A DNA stretch of 26,880 nucleotides from Tulasnella sp. 424 (lineage: Eukaryota; Basidiomycota; Agaricomycetes; Cantharellales; Tulasnellaceae): positions 1 through 26,880 of the forward strand of contig WSUB01000309.1 of NCBI GenBank assembly GCA_019633425.1, read 5' to 3'. Made by a program: the position numbers and the translations under genes. The notes under the pieces are model-generated. The model did not search any database, was not told the origin of the DNA, and was given only the letters and a program-made list of their open reading frames with translations. Every line of letters starts with the position of its first letter. Position 1 is the stretch's first letter. This document shows, one piece after another, positions 18,936 through 26,880 of this stretch.

Positions 18936-21900
18936 ATGCGCCCAGGTACGTTCCTCACCTGAAACTTTCAATCTGGACTGGGCTAACTTAATCGCTGTCC
19001 TTGCTGGCGATTTCGTGGTACCCAGAGACGGTGCTTGTCCTTAGTAGCACTCCCCCTGCGAGTGTAGCAAAAGGATTGGCTAAGCGTCTAGGCCCAAATT
19101 TCCAGAACGCTGAAGTGATACTAGCGGACTTTGTCGCCAACAACGCCCTCGAGAAGTTCGGGCCCATCATTCCTCACCTCCTCCCCGAACACATCCTCAC
19201 CTTCCTTCGCTTCCCTTCCTTTCAAACCTTCATCATCGATAACCACACCTTCCTCTCGTCCGACATCATTTCAACACTCATCTTCAGTGGGGCGACGCCT
19301 GTTATTCAGGGTTTACCACCCACCTGCGTTGTTGACGCGCTGTCCCAGACATGCGAGGACCTTGGCGAGGTCCTCGGTCTGATTTCCCCCCTCTCGTTGC
19401 CAACGGAGAATGAAAGCGCGATCCTCTCCCAATTTGCAGAACGCGGAACGGGCGCGTCGGTGTCTAAGTATAGCGGACCCTTAACGGAAGGCACGCCACC
19501 AAGCCAACCTGCCGCCTCACCAATCCCCACCAATTCACCAACTAGCTCAGCAGCAACACCACGTCTTGGAGAATCGGCAGCCCCCACGAAACCCTTACAG
19601 CAAGTCACAACAGCCTCCGCATCCCCCGCTGCCGAAGCAACGGCAAACTCACGGAAGGATTTATCTGGCAAGGTCGTCAACGTGGTGGCTCAGCATCAGA
19701 CTAGTCACACTTGACGCCGCAGCATTCGAAAATCTTCCTCTAATCGTTTGGGGGCCCCAGGCCTGCTGCCATCTGACGGGTCCGGTGATGAAAACGCTCG
19801 GTTGCCCAGCAAGGGCAGCCAGTCGTCCTATGCTCCTTCACACCCGGGAACTCCTTCCCCTGTCGATGATCAGCCGCAATCCGATTTAGGTGATTCTCCG
19901 TCGCCTGGTGTGCCGCCGGCCCCACCCACAGTACCACCGCCTAACAACCATGACACCGGTGACGCCGATACCAACGATGGAGAAGCTGACGATGGAGAAG
20001 CTGACGATGGAGAAACTGACGATGGAGAAACTGATGACGAAGACATCTACGAGGGCGCCGACATTCTATCGCCCACAGCATTCTACAAATGGTATGAACG
20101 CTACATCAACAAGCCACTCTGGAAGCTGCTCGAGTCCCACCGGTGCTCCTACACCGAAGAAAAAGAAGATCGGTCAAAGTGGCCTGCTGCACTTGTGAAA
20201 CACTCCCACTCCAACGACACCGAGGTAGACCTCCCTCCTGTTTTAGATCCTGCCCATGAGAAGCTACGGAAACATCGTAAGTCCTTTCCAATTGTTGTCC
20301 AGCATTTCTCCTTGCTGAGACAACGATCCTGCCGGTTTCAGAGTGGGGAAAGAAGCACAGCCGGATCTTAGCCGTCGAGACAAAACGGTTCCTTGCGCTT
20401 CCCACCGTGATCAAGTTGTGTGCTGGTAGTGTCAACTCTGCACAGACCAAGGGTGATATTTTCATGCGCCGCTTCTGGGCCCTTTACATGCACGTCGCTT
20501 GCTGCATTACGGACCGGGTAAAGCTCCAGGAAGCCAATTCACAACTGATTGAATTCACGTTTCTCCGCTTTGGACACCTGGCCCTCAACACGACCAATGA
20601 AAAGACTGCTAAGACCTGGTTGCAGGTAGGCGGACCTCATCTTCCTGTAGAAACCCCCTGAGGCGCTGACAAATAGCTAGCCAATCCGCAATGCCCTCAA
20701 CACGTTCAAGAGCTGCGTCATCAAAGAGGTGGAGAAGGCACCGTCTGAGCCCAAGGTCAAGCCGGCCCACATGCAGCATGCCTTGAGTTTCGTCGCTGGA
20801 GAACTCCGTCGCTCGGGTGCCCCCAACCTTTGGGCCAAAGGGGCTGGTGCCTCAGATGTCAACAAAGAGGTTACTAATCGTCTAGAGGCATTTGCACAGG
20901 AGAAAGGGGTTCATATCGATGATCAGTTAGTGAAGGCCCAGCGGCTTGGATTCGGTCCAGCATCACCACCCAGCTTTTCCGACTTCAACCAAAGGCTGTT
21001 CAGCAGGAATATGAAGGGAAGGCCCAAGATCTGTCGATGAGCAGGTAGGTTCTTGTAGCCTTGTGATCGCTTCACCTGTTGACGACCGCTTTCTTCTCAG
21101 CAAGGAGTTCACCGATGCCTCAGCGCCGATGGCTCGAAGTTTCCTCGACTCTGTTGCAGAAGAGACTGGCGCAGTGGCCTTATTGGCCTATGCCGTTAAA
21201 ACCAGTGAAGGGCCGATTCTCGTCGTGTAAGTTCTTCCATCCATTTGCTGAATATTCTGTTGAGGGGAAATCGTAAAGTTCACAGCACGGTGGTGAACTC
21301 AAGGGCCGTTCCTTTCTGCAATCGAAAGGAACCAATTTCCTTCAGCCTTTTTTTGAGGTTGCCTCCGATGTCTTTTCAAGTAAGCCCAATCTTGTCCTTT
21401 GGATAGGCGACTATTGGCCCGACGCACTCCCAGTTGAGCTGGGCGAACTTAACTTGATCACAGCAGATTCCGCTGTCCCAGCGGACGATGTTGATCACCC
21501 ATGGACGGCAAAGAAGAAATCCCTCCCCTCAGAAGCTCCAAAGTTCCAGGTGCCCGTCACCGAAGAAAACATGATGTACAACGCCAATCTCCTCAAGCAG
21601 TCGATTCTTCAGGCAATACGTAAGTCTTCTGTGCTCACCTCTCCATTCGCATTCCTTCCTAAGTGTCTTTGACAGGAAACTACTCCGGGCTGTCCCCTCC
21701 GTTTGCCGCTATTCTCGCCAAGCCCGGCTTTTATATTGCTGAAGGAACTCGCCCAACGTTTCTGGTGGAACCTACAGCGATGTCACTGGATATGCTCGAT
21801 GTCTGGGTTACCCATTGGCTCAAATCCGCTGACCCAGATTCTGAGCTACCGCCTGAGAAACGGCTTCGGTTCGCTGGTTAGGTGTTGTATGAGCTCGTCC

Positions 21901-24900
21901 CCCCTTTGCGGGATCTGGTGGAGGACATCCCCGACGACGTTGGCGAAGATTACGTCCCTCCCCGTCAAGCCAAGGCCTCCTCGACGAAGGGCCCTCCTAA
22001 GGCCAAGACCAAGACCTCCTCAACGAAAGGGGCGACCCATAGCACCAAGCCCCCGTCAAAGAAAGGCCCTCCCCGGGGCAGTAAGAAGAAAGCGGCTAAC
22101 AATCCGGCTCCCATGTTGCGCCAACTCCCCACTCAGGAGGTTTTTGTCGAGATTCCCCCTTCACAGATTGACCGGATGCAATACTCCCAATTCGCCACAC
22201 CTCGCCGACCTCGCCCCTCAGCAGCTCCAAACCCGGCGACGGGTTCCACATCAGGTCACAGTGCAATGGAAGATATCCCAACAGAGCCTGAGGATCGGCA
22301 GGTGGCAGCGGGTGACCCAGTCCCTCAGGACCATCCCACTGCTGGCACACCAGTAATCTCACACCAGCCATGCGCTGCGACACCGCATACAGGGTCTTTG
22401 CCCTCTCCTACTCATTCCTCATCCAGCTCAATGGATATCGACTCTCCCATCCCCGCTCCAATTCCTCTATTACCTCAGCGTCTGCAGGCACCCAAAGCCA
22501 ATGCCTTGGTTCTCTATTCATCGGATCGTGAGCCCCCCCCGGTAGGCTCACAGGCTTCCGATGATTCGAGCGGTTCTGGTGCCAACGACAGCAAGGATCC
22601 TGAAAAGGCTTCGTCACCCAACACTAACGACAGAGAGCATGCCGCCGCTGTTGGAGACGCAGACGTCGCTATGGGAGATGCAGATATCGCTGTGCCACCA
22701 GGGGATTCCGGCGGACCATCATGTCCGCCAAAGTACGCTGCACCACGCCGAGTTCCTGCCGAAGTTCGTCAAGGTCGTCAAGCGCAAATTGCTTTCAGGA
22801 CCTCCATCCAGTATGAGTTCAAGGATACTGTAACCAAGGAAGAAATCAAGGAAAGAGTGGTTGCTTGGGCCGCAAAGATCGGTTGCCGTATTACCAACGT
22901 GAGTTGTCATTCTTTCCGATCTTGTTGCCTTTATTTATTTCAAAGCTAAATGTTTTGCGAAGTTCGGTCATTTCATGCAGGAAGTGACTGCTGCCGGGCA
23001 CTGGGGAATTACACATAGCGATCAGTCGCTCCAATCGCTAGCCCCCCTTATGGAAGCCGCGGCCGTGCTTGAATGGTATGCTGCCTGCAAACCGTTGCCT
23101 GACCAGCCTATGACGAAAGCTGTACGTTTTTCGTTTTTTGGCTTTCCTTGTGAACATACAGTCTGACAATAGTTCCCCACAGGGGCCTGGTCGATTGACC
23201 ATTCCTTGGACAAACGTCGCTGCGGGGTCCCCACCTTCTCGCCTTTTCACAATCCTCCACGGTACTGGGGATAGCGTACCCCTTCTTTCCTTCCTTTTGT
23301 CAAAGGAGGGTGGGTGGTCCATCAGCGACATGGCACACTTCGCCCAGGGACTCATCGGTTCGGTTTCAAGGGCAGTCGCTGGTTCAGTGGCACGCTTCGA
23401 AAACATTCTTTATTCCTGCGTTGATCCTATTCCGATTGGCCGCGCACTTATTCTTCTGCACCAGTCCCGCTCGCTTTTCAAGACAGCCCCGGAGTACAAC
23501 GGCCCAACTGAACAGCTCATCGGCTCCATCACTGACACTGCGATCCTCGTTCTCAATGGACTGGCACTAGTGCGATTCCTTTATCACTCAGTATTCGCTA
23601 AAGTGATGAGTGCTGGTTCCGGTTATTCGGCAACGTCCCCCCAAGGACTGCTGTGGCAGCGATACTGCGAATGCATGCTTTGCATCATCGAGAGCGTTGC
23701 TTGTGCACTGTCTAGTCTTCGTTCTGATGTAGATCAATGGTTGTCTGTTTGGAAGCGAGGCTCTAACTACTCTACCCGCAGTTTTTTTCTTCAACGTTGC
23801 CCTCCAAACTTCCTCAAACCCTGCTGACGCTGGCCCAGACCATCGCGCAGCAGCCAAGCTGGTGGTACAAGTTCTCTGGCACCGACGCTGTCAAACCCAA
23901 GCCCCTGTCGTTCACCTCAAAGAGCAATGTTTATGCTAATAAACTTCCACAGTGGTGCACCGGGCTCCACGAGTTTGAATGGCTTGCTCTGACGGGTATG
24001 GATCGAGCGTCAGTGGGCATTCTGGTTTCCGTAGCAGTGATGCAGATTTACCAATCCTGCGAGCTGGATGAACGGACTGCCTTGGAACAGTGCGCAAGGC
24101 TTCTTTTGCATGTGCAGTACATCGCAAGGGCCTGTACCACCCACCAATTCGAGGTCGACGGTGGTCCTCTCTTAGACCCAATCACCGAACTGGATACAGC
24201 TGCCAGCGCCTGGCCCGGGAACTCAACGTGGGCCACCACAGAGGCCGGTGCCACAGCGGTCCCACTCGAGTCTGAAACTGAGGGCGCATTGCCATCCCTT
24301 ACTTCATCAGTCGACCACGAGTATGCTGAGCTGCTGCTTGCTGCACACACCCGTCGCTCGGCGAAGATTCTATCACCATGAAAAGACCGCGCTAGCTTGG
24401 CTGCTCTCAGTCAGGGATCTCTGTCTCCTTCGCCGGGTCCAGCATCCACTTCCAGCCCCACTGCTCGGCTCCTCCGTGTCCCTGGACTCTCACCACAAAA
24501 AGGTCGCGCTAGCTTGGCTGTTCCCTATCAGGGATCTCCGTCTCCTTCACCGGGTCCATCATCCGCTCCCAGCCCCACTCCTGGACAAGTTGCTGTCGTA
24601 CCGGAAGCAACCGCTGTGACACCAGCGCCGCCGCTGTCAGCCCCAGCTATTCCACCAAGCAGTCCACTGAGCGAACCCCCAGAGGTTGATTCTGAGGATG
24701 AGGGTGATACCGCAAATCTGCCACCGTGTGAGTCTGTTATAGGGTTTCGTTTCTAGGTTAGGCTGTGACTCACACTTGAACAACAGGGCTCAAGCGAAAA
24801 AGATCTACTAGCCCAACATCTGACTCCTCAAAACGGACACGGACTGAGAGGCCACCATCATCGTCCGAACCAGAACAGCCATTGCGCAACTTGCAAAGAG

Positions 24901-25049
24901 GTCAGTCAGCTGCATCGAGCAAGCCGCAATCAGGAGCAGGCAAGTCTGGAAGGGGCAAGCCAAGCAAGAGCAAGCCAAGCAAGAGCAAGCCAAGCAAGAG
25001 CAAGCCAAGCAAGAGCAAGCCAGAAAAGGGCAAGAAAAAGGCTGCATAA
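18936..25049 (+). CDS. Large multi-exon gene of unknown function (about 1,830 codons), possibly degraded
   Basis: I do not recognise this protein. Phase-compatible exons: 18936-18945, 19026-20276, 20342-20625, 20681-21044, 21101-21226, 21279-21619, 21676-22898, 22981-23121, 23183-23728, 23782-24727 and 24787-25049. Globular segments (SPTAFYKWYERYINKPLWKL; RRFWALYMHVACCITDRV; NLVLWIGDYWPDALPVELGE; HGTGDSVPLLSFLLSKEGGW; LLHVQYIARACTTHQFEV) alternate with Ser/Pro/Ala-rich linkers. An acidic 5-residue repeat sits near residue 320 and a basic KPSKS repeat at the C-terminus. Problems: exon 20681-21044 changes frame by one base near 20960-20990; in-frame TGA at 19712 and 24379 and TAG at 21879 are stops unless they lie in weakly marked introns (lengths 57, 75 and 72). 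It could be one gene or two fused by my splicing. It lies 98 bp before the HNH gene, on the same strand. Confidence 0.55.
19975..20040 (+). repeat. 15-bp acidic minisatellite
   Basis: About four copies of a 15-bp unit (GACGATGGAGAAGCT and close variants) lie in frame, encoding DDGEA/DDGET repeats. They form a highly acidic run immediately before the first globular segment of the large gene. Confidence 0.85.
24376..24592 (+). repeat. In-frame duplication of about 39 codons
   Basis: Two copies lie 117 bases apart. GCTAGCTTGG at 24391 and 24508 anchors them, and GGGATCTC-GTCTCCTTC-CCGGGTCCA with CCAGCCCCACT recur in both. Each encodes an RASLA...QGS...SPSPGP module in a Ser/Pro-rich linker. The first copy has TGA where the second has CAA (Gln). 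Confidence 0.8.
24955..25020 (+). repeat. 15-bp basic minisatellite (KPSKS repeats)
   Basis: Four near-perfect copies of CAAGCCAAGCAAGAG encode KPSKS repeats, giving a strongly basic C-terminus that continues as PEKGKKKAA. It lies in the last exon of the large gene and probably acts as a nuclear-localisation or nucleic-acid-binding tail. Confidence 0.88.
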
Positions 25050-25147
25050 AGAACTCGGGTGTTATCTAAGCCACTACCGCAATTCTACCTCATTATCTTC
25101 GTCTCCGTTTTGAATTTATGTATTTAGCTACGCTTTATTATTTGTCA

Positions 25148-26597
25148 ATGCCCTGGTGGCACACCGCATGCTTTCCCGCTGAGCGAATATGCCCAAACAA
25201 ACGTTTTGGAATCCCCTCGACACTGTTTAATAGCCGATTCTCTTCTATCAAAGAAGGTTAGTCTCCTAAGTGCTTGAAGCCATGTCCCGCTGTAGTAGGA
25301 GCGTCGACTTTTCCCAGGCTTACAGCGTTGCCTAACAATTTGATCGGAGTGGGAATCTTGGGTAAGGGTTACAATTCAAATTCCAACCGACCCATGTCAG
25401 TTTACGCAAGTTCCGCGCTTTCCAGCCATGAGCGGAGCGCCACGAGAGACAGGCTCGGAGCAGACTGTTTTGTGTGCGGCAGTGTCGAGAGTGTGGACGT
25501 CGCACACATCATTCCTCAGGGCTCTGGCTCCAACACAATGGTGAGTCAACCCGCACGAACCTTTGGCCAGACTCACCTTCGACCCATAGCTTCTTGATAT
25601 GAGGACTTGGGCAGCTGCTCTGCTCACATTCTCAAAAAAGAGTCAGGAGAACTTCATGGTCCGTACGTATGTTCTGGTTGCCCTGAAACCCTACGCTGAT
25701 TTGGCCTGTTTCCAGTTTGTCCTAGCCATCACAGAGACTACGACGATGGCAAATATACACTTGTCCCGACCCCAGCAGCCCGTGCAGACATGATAGAGCA
25801 TGAATTGACTGAGTTTGCGGAGCGAGAGCAAAAAATTGCAGAAGGCAGGACAGATACAGGCCGAACACTTTGGTACCCGCCTCAGGTGAGTCACCCCTGC
25901 ACCTTGATACAGGCACCTATATTCAACCGCATATTCACAGATTGAATATGGGTTCGAGTATATCCCCATATCCAAGAAACCTCTCATTCAAGTCTTCAAC
26001 GAAACAGCGTACCGCACTGGCTTTGTTTTCACCACCACGGACACTCTACCGCATCCTGGCAGCCCTATCAACGTCCACCCCTACGCACTTCTAGCAAAGG
26101 CACACGGACCTCTCAGTCAGCACGGTCGCTTTAAGAACACTCGGACCAACAGCGCAGCTGCAGATGTCATTAGGCTGTTGTCCCTCTACCACCGACCTAT
26201 CGGTCCTGCCGCCATTCCTTCTGGGATTACACCTGCTGCAGCAGTGGTACTTGAGGATGCTGTCTCGGTGGTTGCTGCTGCTTCCGGTGGCACAGCAACA
26301 ATGCCTGGTATGGTGGCATTACCCGGCATTCCAGCGGCTCCTCATGGTGGTGTGGCGGCTACCAGTGGGGCAGTGATGCATGGCCATGGTCAGGGGAGCT
26401 CGGTCCAGACGCCCACGGACGAGACTGAGGGTGGTATCGGAGGTGAGGACGCTATGCAGCTCGCTTCCTCCCGCTGGGTCTGCTATATACATACATGGAC
26501 AGTAGATATGGTACCTTATCATTATATACTCGCTGTGTCTTCAACCGACACCTTCCCTCTGACTCCAGTTTGGGTAAGCCGGCCACCACAGGGGTGA
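25148..26597 (+). CDS. HNH nuclease-like protein, fungal type
   Basis: HNH proteins are metal-dependent DNA nucleases; the target here is unknown. Probable exons are 25148-25257, 25304-25540, 25604-25658, 25716-25885 and 25941-26597. The key segment is RLGADCFVCGSVESVDVAHI: a CxxC pair followed by the AHIIP motif that carries the metal-binding His. Then come SAHILKKESGELHVCPSHH and RDYDDGKYTLVPTP, a helical Glu-rich stretch, and a beta-rich part (FEYIPISKKPLIQVFNE). The C-terminal 120 residues are Gly/Ala/Val-rich and of low complexity. The start is uncertain: ATG 25148 needs a 46-base intron, and an in-frame ATG lies at 25394. The stop at 26595-26597 may be avoided by a GTAAGC donor at 26573, and the last coding part overlaps the first copy of a direct repeat. 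The second half of the HNH motif is less clear than the first. Confidence 0.6.
26456..26532 (+). repeat. 77-bp direct repeat, copy 1
   Basis: This is identical over 77 bases to 26804-26880, which ends at the window edge, so the true repeat may be longer. Copy 1 overlaps the end of the HNH gene reading frame. The spacing of 348 bases suggests a tandem duplication of about that unit or two copies of a dispersed repeat. Confidence 0.9.
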
Positions 26598-26803
26598 CAA
26601 CCGACTGCGGCCCCAGGGGGTACTCGACCAAAAGCACCCCCCAGACGGCAAGGAGGAGAAAAGAGGGATGGGGGTGGGTGAAAAGAAGTCGCTCTAGCGG
26701 AGAGGGCAGAGAGGGGATGGTGGTGAGAGGTGACCATGTTGGGTGGTCCCACGCATCCCCCTTTGGGCCGCGAGCCGAAGGACTCACTCAACCGTGAGTC
26801 CTC
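26598..26803. other. Spacer between the two direct-repeat copies
   Basis: GC-rich DNA with no supported coding frame. Open stretches on both strands are low-complexity (Ser/Pro/Gly/Arg). It ends in the 8-bp-stem hairpin listed separately. Confidence 0.5.
26780..26801 (+). repeat. Perfect 8-bp stem hairpin
   Basis: GGACTCAC, loop TCAACC, then GTGAGTCC. The stem is perfect and ends two bases before the second copy of the 77-bp direct repeat, at the duplication junction. Confidence 0.75.
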
Positions 26804-26880
26804 GCAGCTCGCTTCCTCCCGCTGGGTCTGCTATATACATACATGGACAGTAGATATGGTACCTTATCATTATATACTCG
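26804..26880 (+). repeat. 77-bp direct repeat, copy 2 (runs off the window)
   Basis: Identical to 26456-26532 with no mismatch. The match continues to the last base, so the right boundary is unknown. Confidence 0.9.

Noticed and set aside
21877..21948. TAG at 21879 as a firm nonsense mutation
   Set aside because: A GTTAGG...GCGAAG intron of 72 bases fits the phase on both sides, so the stop may simply be intronic.
21703..22356. Arg/Pro-rich plus-strand open frame of 217 codons
   Set aside because: It overlaps the large gene in a shifted frame; the composition is typical of an out-of-frame reading of a GC-rich linker.
13769..24381. TGA read as a sense codon (code change)
   Set aside because: The terminal stop of the Ulp1-like gene is TGA, many exons lack internal TGA, and nuclear genomes of this group use the standard code. 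Decay or missed introns are simpler.
24955..25020. CRISPR-like array
   Set aside because: The 15-bp units are contiguous with no spacers and encode an in-frame KPSKS repeat in a eukaryotic gene.
25945..25965. GGGTTCGAGTATATCC resembling a tRNA T-arm
   Set aside because: No matching acceptor stem, D-arm or anticodon arm nearby; it lies in an exon of the HNH-like gene.

Overview
The window reads as nuclear DNA of an agaricomycete (mushroom-forming) fungus. Its genes are broken by many short GT-AG introns of about 45-80 bases. It carries transposon families typical of that group: a KDZ transposase with a CxC2-like cysteine cluster, and a Plavaka-type (CACTA superfamily) transposase. It also has a fungal TET/JBP-type dioxygenase, a DUF6698-like protein and an HNH nuclease-like gene. 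No host housekeeping gene is intact. The only recognisable one is a broken fragment of the mitochondrial processing peptidase beta subunit. No rRNA, tRNA or CRISPR array was seen.

Layout. Positions 1-3185 hold one small four-exon gene of unknown function (630-1352) and then non-coding DNA with a G-rich tract, a tandemly duplicated unit of about 150 bp and a CAT microsatellite. Positions 3186-17322 are a nested transposon complex. A KDZ transposase gene on the minus strand starts near 13939 and ends at 3186. It is split by a complete 6.5-kb Plavaka element (4955-11473) bounded by inverted repeats TGTCGGAAAA/TTTTCCGACA and a TA duplication. Removing that element with one TA restores the KDZ reading frame. 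The Plavaka element has two divergent genes that both look intact: the transposase (minus, 5724-9287) and a coiled-coil DUF6698-like protein (plus, 9388-11086). Short AAGGC-type repeats lie inside both ends. Upstream of the KDZ start lie a Ulp1-like cysteine protease gene (minus, about 14007-15016) and, divergent from it, the TET/JBP-like dioxygenase gene (plus, about 15603-17322). KDZ, Ulp1 and TET/JBP together match the known association of fungal TET/JBP genes with KDZ transposons.

Positions 17323-18935 hold a two-repeat telomere-like motif and the peptidase fragment (minus, 17563-18243). Positions 18936-25049 hold a large multi-exon gene (about 1,830 codons) that I do not recognise. It has a one-base frame break, several in-frame stops that may be lesions or missed introns, and three internal repeat tracts. 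Positions 25148-26597 hold an HNH nuclease-like gene, followed by a 77-bp exact direct repeat whose second copy reaches the window edge next to an 8-bp-stem hairpin.

Inferred working relationships: the Plavaka transposase and DUF6698-like protein probably form a two-protein transposition system, like TnpD/TnpA of plant CACTA elements, acting on the inverted repeats and subterminal motifs. The KDZ transposase, Ulp1 protease and TET/JBP oxygenase are probably parts of one older element, now disabled by the Plavaka insertion and at least one likely nonsense codon. All exon boundaries were placed by eye from splice signals and frame continuity.
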